NCBI GenBank assembly: GCA_020845575.1
Contig: JADLFL010000046.1
Coordinates: 1 to 64,000, forward strand
DNA length: 64,000 nt
Origin: Acidobacteriota bacterium
Lineage (GTDB): Bacteria > Acidobacteriota > Vicinamibacteria > Vicinamibacterales > Vicinamibacteraceae
Direction: 5' to 3'
Shown: positions 1-8,656 of the stretch, in pieces
How positions within the stretch are numbered: the stretch's first letter is position 1
Layout of the letters: every line of letters begins with the position of its first letter
Notes under the pieces: generated by a model
Databases searched by the model: none
What the model was told of the DNA's origin: nothing
Seen by the model: the letters and a program-made list of their open reading frames with translations, nothing else
Position numbers and translations under genes: made by a program

Positions 1-1962
1 ATGGAGATGACCAAGCGCGGCGTGCCCGGCGTGTGGACCTACGGGTTCTACGACGGCTGGACGCCGAACTACATGTTCTTCATCGCGCACACGCACAACG
101 CCATCGGGCGCTTCTACGAAGTGCAGAGCTACGGGCCCGACAACTACGAGGCCCGCGCCGGCGCCACGACCACGAGCCGCGAGTGGTTCAGGCCGAACCC
201 GCCGCTGCCGTCGATCAAGTGGGGGCCGCGCAACAACGTCAACATCCAGCAGTCGGGCATCCTCATCGCGCTGAACCACGTGGCGAAGAACCGCGAGCTG
301 TATCTCGAGAACTACTGGCTGAAGAACAAGCGCGCCGTCGAGGCTGGGCGGACGGGGCCGACCAACGCGTGGGTCATCCCCGCCGCGCAGTACCGCAAGG
401 GTGAAGCCGTCGATGCCGTCACTGAACTGCGGCGTCAGGGACTCGAAGTCCATCGCGCGACGAGCGCGTTCAAGGCCGGCGGCGTCGACGTGGCGGCGGG
501 CGATTACGTGATCCGCGGCGACCAGCCGTATCGCACGCTGGCCGACATGTACTTCGGCGTGCAGAACTTCCCGCCCGCCAACCCCCGTCCGTACGACGAC
601 ACGGGCTGGACGTTCCAGTACATGCGCAACGTGCAGCTGCGCCCGATCGCCGACGCGTCGATCTTCGACAAGGCGATGGCGCTCCTGACGGCCGACGCCG
701 TCGCGCCCGGCGGAATCGAGGGCACGGGTACTGGCGCGATCGTCGTGGAGCACACCACGGACAACAACCTGATGAAGTTCCGGTTCACGCACGCCAGCGT
801 GAAGATGGACGCCGCCGAGGAGGACTTCCAGGCCGCCGGACGCACGTTCCGCGCCGGGGCGTTCATCGTGTCTGCCGCCGATCGCGCGACGATCGAGCCG
901 ACGGTCCGCACGCTCGGGTTGTCGGCATGGGCCGTTGCGGAGATGCCGGCCGTGAAGCGGCACGACCTCGACGTGCCGCGGATCGGCTACGTCCACGCGT
1001 GGCAGCGGACGCAGGACGAGGGCTGGGTCCGCGCCGCGCTCGACACGTACGGCGTGCCTTACACGTATTTCGGAGACACCACGCTGCGCCAGGGCGGACT
1101 GCGCGCGAAATACGACGTGATCATCTACCCGCACGTCGGCGGTACCGCGCAGGCGCAGATCAATGGCATCCCGACAATCGGCAGCGCTCCTCTGCCCTAC
1201 AGGAAGACCGACAAGACGCCGCACCTCGGCGCGCTCGATCAGGCAGACGACATCAGGGGCGGCATGGGGATGGAGGGCCTGCTCGAGCTCGTGAAGTTCG
1301 TCCGCGAAGGCGGTACGCTCATCACTGAGGGCGCGACGTCGATCATCCTGCCGGAGTTCGGCCTCGTGAACGGCCTCACCGTCGAGCGGCCGGCAGGCCT
1401 CTTCGCGCGCGGGTCGATCATGAAGAGCGCGTGGACCGATCGGAAGAGCCCGATCGCGTACGGCTTCCAGGACAAGACGCTGCCCGTCTACTTCAATCAG
1501 GATCCGGTGCTGAGCGTTGGCGGAGCGGCCGGCGGCGGGTTCGGTGGCGGTGGTGCGACTGCCGCCACTGGACAGAACACGACGCCGATGGCCAACTCTC
1601 CGGTGCGGACCGTGCCGCTCGAGCCGGAAGAGAAGCGCGACGCACGACCGCAGGCTGACGCGGCAGAGGAATTCCGTCAGATGGCGCGCAGGTTCGGCGC
1701 CAACATCGACGATTCGCGCCCGCGGACCGTGCTCACGTTCCCGCGCAACGCCGACGACATGCTGCTCTCCGGCACGCTCGCCGGTGGTCAGGCCCTCGCC
1801 GGACGTGCGCAGGTCGTCGACGCCTCGATGGGCAAGGGCCATCTCGTGATGTTCGCCATCCGCCCGTTCTGGCGCTGGCAGACCCAGGGCACCTTCTTCC
1901 TCGGCTTCAACGCGATCCTGAACTGGAACGACCTCGACGCGGGGAAGACGAGGGAAAAGTGA
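1..1962 (+). CDS. M14-family zinc carboxypeptidase, C-terminal part (5' truncated by window edge)
   Basis: The reading frame is open from base 1 to a TGA at 1960-1962 (653 residues). The first residues (WTYGFYDGW, HTHNAIGRFYEVQSYGPDNYEAR) match the interior, not the start, of the large secreted M14-type carboxypeptidases common in Acidobacteria, so the ATG at base 1 is probably an internal Met and the catalytic HxxE region lies upstream of the window. The rest is the family's long C-terminal region, with a glutamine-amidotransferase-like fold suggested by VIIYPHVGG and the late FAIRPFWRWQTQGTFFLGFNAIL block. A Gly-rich linker lies near residues 505-520. Probably a periplasmic or outer-surface peptidase. 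The stop codon directly abuts a heptamer repeat array. Family assignment is from recognised sequence style, moderately sure. Confidence 0.75.
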   Translation: MEMTKRGVPGVWTYGFYDGWTPNYMFFIAHTHNAIGRFYEVQSYGPDNYEARAGATTTSREWFRPNPPLPSIKWGPRNNVNIQQSGILIALNHVAKNRELYLENYWLKNKRAVEAGRTGPTNAWVIPAAQYRKGEAVDAVTELRRQGLEVHRATSAFKAGGVDVAAGDYVIRGDQPYRTLADMYFGVQNFPPANPRPYDDTGWTFQYMRNVQLRPIADASIFDKAMALLTADAVAPGGIEGTGTGAIVVEHTTDNNLMKFRFTHASVKMDAAEEDFQAAGRTFRAGAFIVSAADRATIEPTVRTLGLSAWAVAEMPAVKRHDLDVPRIGYVHAWQRTQDEGWVRAALDTYGVPYTYFGDTTLRQGGLRAKYDVIIYPHVGGTAQAQINGIPTIGSAPLPYRKTDKTPHLGALDQADDIRGGMGMEGLLELVKFVREGGTLITEGATSIILPEFGLVNGLTVERPAGLFARGSIMKSAWTDRKSPIAYGFQDKTLPVYFNQDPVLSVGGAAGGGFGGGGATAATGQNTTPMANSPVRTVPLEPEEKRDARPQADAAEEFRQMARRFGANIDDSRPRTVLTFPRNADDMLLSGTLAGGQALAGRAQVVDASMGKGHLVMFAIRPFWRWQTQGTFFLGFNAILNWNDLDAGKTREK

Positions 1963-2031
1963 CGGCAACGGGCAACCGGCAACGGGCAACCGGTTGCACG
2001 AGACGGCATTCGACATTCGGCATTCGGCATT
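1963..2031. repeat. Two adjacent heptamer arrays (GGCAAC-type, then CGGCATT-type)
   Basis: Five units of the C/GGGCAAC type occupy 1963-1997 and four units of CGGCATT/CGACATT occupy 2004-2031, each with an exact 7-bp step. They fill nearly the whole spacer between the carboxypeptidase stop and the JAMM protease start. Confidence 0.9.
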
Positions 2032-2043
2032 ACGATCCTTCCG

Positions 2044-2460
2044 GTGATCACGGTGCCCGAAACCCTCCGAACTGCCATCGCGGCGCACGCGCGGGACGAC
2101 TATCCGGATGAGTGCTGTGGCCTGCTCCTCGGGACGTTCAGCGGTGACGACAGGACCGTGATGGCGGTGGAGCCCCTGGGCAATGCGCGCGAGGATGCGG
2201 CGCGGCACCACAGGTTCCTGATCGGTCCCGACGAGATGCGACGCGCGGACAGCGATGCCCGCGCGCGCGGTCTCGACATCGTCGGGATCTATCACTCGCA
2301 TCCGGATTGCCCGGCCGTACCGTCGCAGTACGACATCGACCACGCCTGGCCGACGTACTCCTACGTCATCGTGGCGGTGTCGGACGTGGCGATCACCGAC
2401 ATGCAGTCGTGGCGCCTGCGCGACGACCGCACCACCTTCGACGCGGAACCCATCGAGTGA
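2044..2460 (+). CDS. JAMM/MPN (Mov34) family zinc metalloprotease, M67
   Basis: A 138-residue single-domain protein, the usual size for bacterial stand-alone JAMM proteins. The complete zinc and catalytic signature is visible: Glu23 in YPDECCGLLLG, His84 and His86 in HSHP, Ser94 and Asp97 in SQYD. Bacterial relatives cleave isopeptide or C-terminal extensions, for example from ubiquitin-like ThiS/MoaD sulfur carriers, or act in cysteine synthesis. No sulfur-carrier gene is adjacent, so the substrate is unknown. The GTG at 2044 is taken as start; a second GTG three codons later is possible. It is cytoplasmic, with no signal peptide. A perfect 15-bp inverted repeat overlaps its stop codon. Confidence 0.85.
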   Translation: MITVPETLRTAIAAHARDDYPDECCGLLLGTFSGDDRTVMAVEPLGNAREDAARHHRFLIGPDEMRRADSDARARGLDIVGIYHSHPDCPAVPSQYDIDHAWPTYSYVIVAVSDVAITDMQSWRLRDDRTTFDAEPIE

Positions 2461-2488
2461 GCGGGCCGGGCTTGCCCGGCCCGCTCAC
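2457..2488. terminator. Perfect 15-bp inverted repeat overlapping the JAMM stop codon
   Basis: Arms 2457-2471 and 2474-2488 are perfect complements, GC-rich and separated by TT; the TGA stop lies inside the first arm. No T-run follows, so it is terminator-like rather than a canonical intrinsic terminator. The core resembles the GGCCGGGCT/AGCCCGGCC palindromes found at 15699, 60520 and 61985. It lies between convergent genes. Confidence 0.65.
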
Positions 2489-2512
2489 CTTCCGTTCGTC
2501 AGCGCGGCGCGT

Positions 2513-2541
2513 GCCAGGAGCTGAAGTCCCTGGCATCCATC
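2513..2541 (+). repeat. Palindromic tail-bearing repeat, family 1 (diverged copy)
   Basis: Arms GCCAGGAGC and GTCCCTGGC (two mismatches) surround a TGAA tetraloop, followed by ATCCATC. It has the same layout as the copies at 4165, 24407, 51047 and 54332. It lies between the convergent JAMM and glycosyltransferase genes and touches the glycosyltransferase stop codon. Confidence 0.75.
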
Positions 2542-4087
2542 ACGACAGATCTCTCCACAGGGCGTTCAGGCGCTCGGCGGCGATACGGGCGTCGAAATCG
2601 CGTTCGACGCGACGGCGCGCATTGGCGATGTAGCGATCACGTTCGCGCAGGGCGGCGACGATGCGATCCGCAACGTTCGCGGCGCGCTCACTGGCGCCGA
2701 ACAGCAGCCCTTCCTGCTGCTCCGGATCGATGAGGCTCTCGTAGCCCGTCGAGCGGTGCGCCACGACCAGCGCACCGGTGGCCATCGCCTCCAGCCCCAC
2801 CATCCCGAGAGACTCGTTGCGCGAGCCGACGAGCACCACGTGCGCCTGTCGATAGAGGTCCGCGATGTCGCGCGTGAACGGCTGCCAGCTCACGTCAGCC
2901 GATGCGGCGACGCGGTCGCGCACCTCGTCGCAGTAAGCGGGGTCGCTGCCGCAGGCCCCGACGATCGTCAGGCGGCAGTCCAGATGCGCGCGCAACTCGC
3001 GGAAGATGTCGAGCACGCGCAACTGCCCCTTCGCCGGCTCGACGCGTCCCACACACAGGCACATCGTCTCCGCCCCATCGCCTCTCGCGCGCACATCGAC
3101 ATCTCTCGCAGGACGAGACTCGAGACACACACCGTCGGAAATGTGCTCGATCCGCACGGCGTCGCCGGCCCGCGCCGCGATCGCATCGCAGACATGCCGT
3201 GACACGCCCACCAGCGCGTCGGCATACGCCATCGACGGCCTGAATCTGTCGACGTCTGTCAGCCTGACGTGCTGCACGAATCGTGCGCCGCGCGTGCGTA
3301 TCAGCGGCGCGCACCACTGCGCGTCGGCGCCGTCGGCGTGCACGACGGCAGGTCGAATCGCGTCCAACGTCTCGAGCAGCGTCGCCGTGTCTGCCGCGCT
3401 GTCCGGCGCCAGGCCTTCGTGTACGGGGACGACAGTGAAGCCGCGTGCCGTGGCGGCATCAGCGAGGTTCGTCCCCTCAGTCACGAGAAACGACACGCGC
3501 GCAGACGACAGGTACGGAAGCGATTCGATCCAGGCCGCGTGCGCACCGCTCTGATACGGCGACGGCAGCATCACCAGCACGCGACCCGATCGCGTGCGTC
3601 TCCGGTCTGGCAAGCGCTGCAGCACCTCGTCGAGCCTCGCTCGCCCGCGCACCATGGTCTCCTGTTGCAGATCGAGCGCTGCCCGCAGACGGGCCTCCTG
3701 CGGAACGTCGAGGAAGGCCTCGGGATCGACCATGCGCCGCACGTCGCGCGACAACGCCGCGACGTCCCGGATCTCCTCGGGCGACAGCAGCGACACCTGC
3801 GCTCGCGTGAGCGCACCGGCCTCCAGCGAGACGCCCGCTGCAACGAGCCGATCGAGCATCTGCGGGATCGTGGTACACCCGGGCACGCCGCCCGCTGCCG
3901 CGACGGCGCTCATCGCGCGCGTCGAGACGATGTAGCAGATGTCGGGACGAACCCCGTCGATCGTGACGAGGTCGAGACCGCGCGTGCGTGCGCGCGCGAG
4001 TGCGTCGGCGATCGTGCGAGGGGGCAGGAGCGCCGCGACAGGGCGCACGACGATCAGGTACTCGAACGCCGCGACATCGAGCCCCAC
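2540..4087 (-). CDS. Glycosyltransferase family 4-like protein with unrecognised N-terminal domain
   Basis: The C-terminal half is a GT-B glycosyltransferase. VGRVEPAKGQLRVLDIF and VVLVGSRNESLGMVGLEAMATGALVVAHRSTGYESLI include the E-x7-E type nucleotide-sugar site typical of GT4 enzymes, which transfer a sugar from an activated donor to glycan or lipid acceptors. The N-terminal ~150 residues are not recognised. The frame is open up to 4399 (619 residues). However, residues around 69-87 of that long version are encoded by a dispersed palindromic repeat (4165-4193) and the stretch before it is Pro/Arg-rich, so I prefer the GTG at 4087 (515 residues). The start is uncertain. No other glycan genes are adjacent. 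Confidence 0.75.
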   Translation of the reverse strand: MGLDVAAFEYLIVVRPVAALLPPRTIADALARARTRGLDLVTIDGVRPDICYIVSTRAMSAVAAAGGVPGCTTIPQMLDRLVAAGVSLEAGALTRAQVSLLSPEEIRDVAALSRDVRRMVDPEAFLDVPQEARLRAALDLQQETMVRGRARLDEVLQRLPDRRRTRSGRVLVMLPSPYQSGAHAAWIESLPYLSSARVSFLVTEGTNLADAATARGFTVVPVHEGLAPDSAADTATLLETLDAIRPAVVHADGADAQWCAPLIRTRGARFVQHVRLTDVDRFRPSMAYADALVGVSRHVCDAIAARAGDAVRIEHISDGVCLESRPARDVDVRARGDGAETMCLCVGRVEPAKGQLRVLDIFRELRAHLDCRLTIVGACGSDPAYCDEVRDRVAASADVSWQPFTRDIADLYRQAHVVLVGSRNESLGMVGLEAMATGALVVAHRSTGYESLIDPEQQEGLLFGASERAANVADRIVAALRERDRYIANARRRVERDFDARIAAERLNALWRDLS

Positions 4088-4164
4088 AAGACGACGCGCA
4101 TCGGTCGCCGCCGATCCGCGATCGACGATCAGCGAACGGCGCGGACGCGAGAAGTGTTCGCTGA

Positions 4165-4193
4165 CGAAGGGGCCGAAGCCCCTTCGCTCCATC
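4165..4193 (+). repeat. Palindromic tail-bearing repeat, family 1
   Basis: Arms CGAAGGGGC/GCCCCTTCG around a CGAA loop, followed by the tail CTCCATC. It lies in the 4088-4441 stretch between the glycosyltransferase and the aminotransferase; otherwise I see nothing in that stretch beyond a non-committal extension of the glycosyltransferase frame. Confidence 0.85.
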
Positions 4194-4441
4194 TGGTGTT
4201 CTGGTCGCTGGTCGGGCGCGGGTGGCGCCGGACGGGGCCGCCCCGCCCGCGCGCAGGCGCGTCTCCCGTACGAGGGCTGTTCGCGCCGAGGACGGGTGGG
4301 GCTGTCCGGCGACAGGACCCGCGCCACATGACCCTGGCGGGTGGGATCGTCGATCAGGAGGACGATGCACGCTACTGCCACGAGCGGCCACCCACGCAAG
4401 GCTGTCGGATGGCCATCGGCTGTCGACCGACGTCTGTCAGA

Positions 4442-5746
4442 TCACGCAGGCGCGCCGACGCCGCGCTGCGCGAGCAGGGCCTTCGACGTGACCAGCAGCA
4501 CGCTCAGGGCCACGCCTTCGGCGGCCACACGCACCGTCTCCAGGTCCGGGAACGTCGGCGCGATACGCACCGTGCGATCGTGCGGATCCTTCCCGAGCGG
4601 ATGCGTCGCGCCGGCCGGCGTGAGCTCGACACCCGCGTCCTTTGCCGCACGCACGAAGTCGCGCGCGCACCCGTCGATCACATCGAGGCTGATGAAGTAG
4701 CCGCCCTTGGGCACGAGCCACGACGCCACGCCCGTTCCACCGAGATGTGCGGCGAACGCGTCTGCCACCGCCGCGAACTTCGGCGCGACGATCGCGCGAT
4801 GGCGATCCATCAGCGCGAGCAGGCCGTTGGCGTCGCGCAGGAAGCGCACGTGGCGGAGCTGGTTGATCTTGTCGCTGCCGATCGTGCGCTTGCCCATCCG
4901 CGCGAGATACCACTTCACGTTGTCTGCCGATCCGGCAAACAGCGAGACGCCAGCGCCCGCAAGGGTGACCTTCGACGTCGATCCGAACACGAACGCGCGA
5001 TTCGGATGTCCGTGCCGCGCGCAAGCGTCGATCAGGCTCGCGATCTCGATGCGCTCGTCGGTCAGGTGATGCACCGCGTACGCGTTGTCCCAGAAGATGC
5101 GGAAGTCAGGCGCTGCCGCCGGCATTGTCGCGAGACGCTCGACCACCGCATCGGCGTACACCGCGCCAGACGGATTGCTGTACTTGGGCACGCACCACAT
5201 GCCCTTGATCGCCGGATCACCAGCCACGAGCGACTCGACCAGATCCATGTCCGGTCCGTCGGCGCCGAGCGGCACCGTAATCATCTCGATGCCGTGCTCT
5301 TCACAGATCGCGAAGTGACGATCGTAGCCGGGCACGGGGCACAGGAACTTCACCACCGGTTCGCGCGACCACGGGCGCGCGCTGTCGGCCGTGCCCTTCA
5401 GCAGGCTGTACGCGACGGCGTCGTGCATCAACGCGAGGCTGGAGTTGTCGCCGATCACGAGCTGCGCCGGCATGGCGCCGAAGAGCGGCGCGAGGAGCGC
5501 CCGCAGTTCGGCGAGGCCCTGGAGGCCGCCGTAGTTGCGGACGTCGGTGCCGTCGGCGGCGGTGTAGTCACCTGCCCCGGGCAGATCGAGCAGGCCGTTG
5601 GAGAGATCGAGCTGCTCGCTCGATGGCTTGCCGCGCGTGAGGTCGAGTTTCAGGCCACGCTGCCTGAACGCCTCGTAGCGCTGACGGGTCTGGTCGTGGA
5701 ACGCGGAGAGATCTGCAGTCTGGAGCGAGTCGAGAGCGGCCACCAA
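4442..5746 (-). CDS. PLP-dependent aminotransferase, Aminotran_MocR/aspartate aminotransferase-like
   Basis: A 434-residue fold-type I PLP enzyme. The internal-aldimine Lys is Lys259 in GSTSKVTLAGAG. Asp220 and Tyr223 in FWDNAYAVHH would contact the pyridine nitrogen and cofactor, and YSNPSG supplies the conserved Asn. LTRGKPSSEQLDLS near residue 36 and the length fit the atypical aspartate aminotransferase group (PF12897), which transaminates aspartate with 2-oxoglutarate. It is cytoplasmic. It is a monocistronic minus-strand gene, separated from DUF1080 by an 8-bp repeat array and a hairpin. Substrate assignment is by family; the fold is secure. Confidence 0.85.
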   Translation of the reverse strand: MVAALDSLQTADLSAFHDQTRQRYEAFRQRGLKLDLTRGKPSSEQLDLSNGLLDLPGAGDYTAADGTDVRNYGGLQGLAELRALLAPLFGAMPAQLVIGDNSSLALMHDAVAYSLLKGTADSARPWSREPVVKFLCPVPGYDRHFAICEEHGIEMITVPLGADGPDMDLVESLVAGDPAIKGMWCVPKYSNPSGAVYADAVVERLATMPAAAPDFRIFWDNAYAVHHLTDERIEIASLIDACARHGHPNRAFVFGSTSKVTLAGAGVSLFAGSADNVKWYLARMGKRTIGSDKINQLRHVRFLRDANGLLALMDRHRAIVAPKFAAVADAFAAHLGGTGVASWLVPKGGYFISLDVIDGCARDFVRAAKDAGVELTPAGATHPLGKDPHDRTVRIAPTFPDLETVRVAAEGVALSVLLVTSKALLAQRGVGAPA

Positions 5747-5764
5747 CAGTAGACGATACCTCAG

Positions 5765-5800
5765 GAATTTCAGAATTTCACGATTTCAGCATTTCACGAT
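5765..5800. repeat. Short-period tandem array (NNATTTCA, about 8 bp)
   Basis: Four consecutive octamers ending in ATTTCA. It is AT-rich against a GC-rich background and intergenic, comparable in layout to the heptamer arrays but with an 8-bp step. Confidence 0.75.
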
Positions 5801-5804
5801 TGTT

Positions 5805-5832
5805 GGCAGCGCCGGAAACGCCCGGCGCTGCC
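5805..5832. terminator. Strong GC hairpin downstream of the DUF1080 gene
   Basis: Perfect 11-bp arms GGCAGCGCCGG (5805-5815) and CCGGCGCTGCC (5822-5832) with a 6-nt loop, 14 bp beyond the DUF1080 stop codon. There is no T-run. A role in ending or stabilising the minus-strand transcript is an inference from position. Confidence 0.6.
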
Positions 5833-5846
5833 TGCCGTGCGCGACG

Positions 5847-6908
5847 CTACCGGCCCTGGATCGGCGTGATGACCAGCTTCCGAATGCTGACCTTCGAGTG
5901 ATCGCCCTGGATCATGATGGGGCCGGGCGCGAGCTCGTCGTTGTCCATGGCGCCGCCGGTGATGGCCGGGATCAGGGCGTTGTCGTGGACGCGCTTGCCG
6001 TTGAGCGTCGCCGTCACGCGATTGCCCACGAGTACGCCCTCGAGGATCTGCCACTGATCCGGCGGGTTGCCGGCATACACGTCGGCGCGCTTCCAACCGT
6101 AGATGTCCATCAACAGCCCCGGATACGCCGGCGTGCGAGCGCCTTCGGCCTGGAGCGCCATCTGCAGTTCGTAGCGTCCGCGCAGGTAGAGACCGCTGTT
6201 CTGCCCCGCGCCGAGGTTGAACTCCATCTCGAACCTGAAGTCGTTGAACTTCTGCTTCGTGTACGGGTTGCACGTAGAGCGCTCGCCGCGCGCGGGCACG
6301 CCGTTGGTCAGCACGCCGTCGGCGATCGTCCAGCGATCGACGCACGTCTGCCCGGGATCGGTTCCGAGCCCCGCCCAGACGTCCTTGCCGACGCCAGGCC
6401 CGACGATGACCACCGGTGCGCCGTACGCGTGCGTGCCGTTGGCGTTCGCGCCGGGGAACGTGGGCTGCCTGACGCCGACCCAGTGCACCGTCTGCGGCGC
6501 AGGCTGCGGACGCGCCGGGACGTTCACGCCGGCAGGACTCGGGCACGGCTCGCCAGGCGTCTCGTGCGATCCCACGAGCTTGCCGCCTTCGATCTTCCCG
6601 CGATAGATCGGCCCGCATGCCGGCTTCGGCAGCACGTCGCGCTGACCACCGTACTGCCACACCAGTTCGCCGTTCTCGACCTTGATCCACGCGATGGGCG
6701 TCGCGTGTCCGCTGCGATCGAGGAACGTGCCCTCGAGACCAGTTCCGGCCTCGCGCACCTCGAGGAAATACACGTTCCGGGCGTGCGGCCCGGTACCGGT
6801 GATGTTCCATCGTCCGACGTAGGGATTCTGCTGGGCCGACAGGCCAGCGACACCCACCACGCCCGCCGCCACGGCGACGATCGTCGACAGCACGACAGGT
6901 ACACGCAT
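5847..6908 (-). CDS. DUF1080 (3-keto-disaccharide hydrolase domain) exported protein
   Basis: 353 residues with an N-terminal signal peptide (hydrophobic run ending LSAQQ near residue 27). Residues about 28-120 form a beta-rich domain (GRWNITGTG, FLEVREAGTGLEGTFLDRSG). The DUF1080/PF06439 jelly-roll follows at about 155-350 (DFRFEMEFNLGAGQNSGLYLRGRYELQM, VTATLNGKRVHDN). Family members hydrolyse or eliminate glycosides that carry a 3-keto group. The gene lies 21 bp downstream of a Gfo/Idh/MocA oxidoreductase on the same strand, the partner expected to make 3-keto sugars, so an oxidise-then-cleave glycoside pathway is a reasonable inference. It is periplasmic. Confidence 0.82.
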   Translation of the reverse strand: MRVPVVLSTIVAVAAGVVGVAGLSAQQNPYVGRWNITGTGPHARNVYFLEVREAGTGLEGTFLDRSGHATPIAWIKVENGELVWQYGGQRDVLPKPACGPIYRGKIEGGKLVGSHETPGEPCPSPAGVNVPARPQPAPQTVHWVGVRQPTFPGANANGTHAYGAPVVIVGPGVGKDVWAGLGTDPGQTCVDRWTIADGVLTNGVPARGERSTCNPYTKQKFNDFRFEMEFNLGAGQNSGLYLRGRYELQMALQAEGARTPAYPGLLMDIYGWKRADVYAGNPPDQWQILEGVLVGNRVTATLNGKRVHDNALIPAITGGAMDNDELAPGPIMIQGDHSKVSIRKLVITPIQGR

Positions 6909-6929
6909 TCTGATTCCTCCCGGCGGCAG

Positions 6930-7931
6930 CTATCCGTCGTGCGCCGCGCTTCTCTCGTAGTACGACTGCAACAGCGCATCCATCACGCGAGAGGTGCGCG
7001 CGCCCGTCTCGCCGGTGCTCGGACAGGCACCTGGCTCGCCGCGCAACTGGTCGACGATCGTCTGGATGAGCGGCTGCTGCACGTGCGGCGGATGCGGCAC
7101 GGCAAACGACTCCCGCCCGCCTGCGGACTCCAGCACGACGGGCGCCTCGTCGAACGTCGAGAACGAGACACGGCCGCGCGTGCCGATGATGTCGACGATG
7201 TCGGCATCGCGATCGGCGGTGAAGCACCAGAGTCCCGTCCCGCGCACCCCAGTTTCGAACGCAAACGCCGCCGACACGATGTCTTCGGCACGATACAGGC
7301 CGCCCTGGTTGCCCGCCCCACCGGCGACAGACGCAATGGGGCCGATGATGAAGTCGAGGAGGTCGAGCGTGTGCGATGCGAGATCGACGAAGAGACCGCC
7401 ACCCGCGATCTGCGGATCGACGCGCCACGGCATCTGGCCACCGGCGTCGAGCGTCCGTCGAGTGAGCGAGACGGTCAGCGCGCGGATGTCGCCGATGGTT
7501 CCCTCGTCGATGAGCGCCTTGACCTTCAGGAACCGTGGCAGTGCGCGTCTGTAGTACGCGGTGAAGAGCGGCACGCCCGCGCTCCGGCACGCCTCGATCA
7601 TCGCCACGCACGCGGCGTGACTGGTGGCCATCGGCTTCTCGACGTAGACGGGTTTGCCGTGCCGCGCCGCCAGTTGCGTGTACGCCTCGTGTGACGCCGG
7701 CGGCGTGGCCACGTACACCGCGTCCACGTCCGCATCCTGCACCAACGCCTCCGCCCCGTCGTACCACCTGGCCACGCCATGCCGTCGCGCGTAGTCCTCG
7801 GCCAGCCCAGGCGTGCGGCGCATCACCGCCACGAGCGCCGACCCGTGCGCCTTCGTGAATGCCGGCCCGCTCTTCACTTCGGTGACGTCGCCGCACCCGA
7901 TGATGCCCCACCGAACGGGGTTGGTTGCCAT
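6930..7931 (-). CDS. Gfo/Idh/MocA family NAD(P)-dependent oxidoreductase
   Basis: 333 residues from the ATG at 7931; the frame extends 14 codons further, but MATNPVRWGIIGCGDVTEVKSG begins exactly at the Rossmann GxGxxG strand. EKPMATS (the conserved Lys-Pro of the family) and the C-terminal alpha/beta domain with GGGLFVDLASHTLDLLDFIIG are present. It has no signal peptide, unlike the other Gfo proteins here, so it is cytoplasmic and NAD(P)-linked. It is probably cotranscribed with the downstream DUF1080 gene, giving sugar or glycoside oxidation. The exact substrate cannot be read from sequence. Confidence 0.85.
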   Translation of the reverse strand: MATNPVRWGIIGCGDVTEVKSGPAFTKAHGSALVAVMRRTPGLAEDYARRHGVARWYDGAEALVQDADVDAVYVATPPASHEAYTQLAARHGKPVYVEKPMATSHAACVAMIEACRSAGVPLFTAYYRRALPRFLKVKALIDEGTIGDIRALTVSLTRRTLDAGGQMPWRVDPQIAGGGLFVDLASHTLDLLDFIIGPIASVAGGAGNQGGLYRAEDIVSAAFAFETGVRGTGLWCFTADRDADIVDIIGTRGRVSFSTFDEAPVVLESAGGRESFAVPHPPHVQQPLIQTIVDQLRGEPGACPSTGETGARTSRVMDALLQSYYERSAAHDG

Positions 7932-7960
7932 GCCGCAGATGATAGAGCAGGGTATCGGGA

Positions 7961-8065
7961 CGGCAACCGGCAACCCGGCAACCGGACACCTCTGGGCGAT
8001 GCCGGGAGTGCGGAAGCCCCCGCCTTCATCTGATTCCGGTTGCCCGTTGCCGGTTGCCGGTTGCC
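7961..8065. repeat. Inverted pair of heptamer arrays (CGGCAAC ... GGTTGCC)
   Basis: CGGCAAC units at 7961-7984 face GGTTGCC/CGTTGCC units at 8038-8065 in opposite orientation. About 50 bp lies between, including a GCGGAAGCCCCC segment that reappears inverted near 12947. It occupies the divergent spacer between the Gfo gene (minus) and the small exported protein (plus). Confidence 0.85.
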
Positions 8066-8132
8066 GGGATTCCCCTGTCTTTGTCCGCCGACAATTGCAC
8101 GCCTACCCCCCTTGGGCTAGGCTGGGCGGGTC

Positions 8133-8549
8133 ATGGCGGGATTGCGCAGGCGCATCCGTGCGTGGGCGATGGCGTGGCTGGTGCTCCAGTCCACGTCGCT
8201 CACCGCGTTTGTCGCGCGCGATTGCTGCGCCACGCACCGGCCGGCCGTGGCGGCCACGCCTGCCTGTCATGACGAGGTGGCGCTGGAACCGGCCCCCGAC
8301 GAGCACGCGCCGAACGGCCATCACGCCATGTCGGCAGCACCAGACCCGCAGGACACTCCAGCGCGCAAATGCGTGATGCGGGGCACCTGCGCGGGCATGA
8401 CGTTCGCGACGATCCTCTCCTCCCCCGGCATCCTCCCGGAGCCGACTCCGGAACCCGTCCGACTCGCGATGCGAGCCCCGTCGACAGACGTGGCGCAGCA
8501 ACTCATCACCCGTCACCACACACCGGATCCACGCCCTCCACGCGTCTGA
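8133..8549 (+). CDS. Small exported Cys/His/Met-rich hypothetical protein
   Basis: 138 residues. The N-terminus (MAGLRRRIRAWAMAWLVLQSTSLTAFVA) is a plausible signal peptide or membrane anchor. Beyond it the chain is rich in possible metal ligands: CC and TH near residues 31-35, CHDE near 45, a HAPNGHHAM patch, and CVMRGTC. No family is recognised. It directly precedes a TonB-dependent receptor and a propeller protein with a CYCC motif on the same strand, so a role in periplasmic metal (perhaps copper) handling is plausible but unproven. The frame and start are moderately supported; an opposite-strand frame of equal size overlaps and looks like a shadow. Confidence 0.6.
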   Translation: MAGLRRRIRAWAMAWLVLQSTSLTAFVARDCCATHRPAVAATPACHDEVALEPAPDEHAPNGHHAMSAAPDPQDTPARKCVMRGTCAGMTFATILSSPGILPEPTPEPVRLAMRAPSTDVAQQLITRHHTPDPRPPRV

Positions 8550-8656
8550 CTGCCTCGCCCATCACCGGGCCAGGAGAGGTTCCGAGGGAGCAACTGCCTG
8601 GCCTCATGGCTCGACGGGGTCGGTCTCTCGCAGGCCGACGCAGGCAGGAGCATCAC

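Noticed and set aside
3269-5752. Long plus-strand open frame of 827 codons over the glycosyltransferase and aminotransferase
   Set aside because: It is antisense to two recognisable enzymes, is rich in Arg/His/Asp as expected from complementing GC-rich codons, and shows no family sequence.
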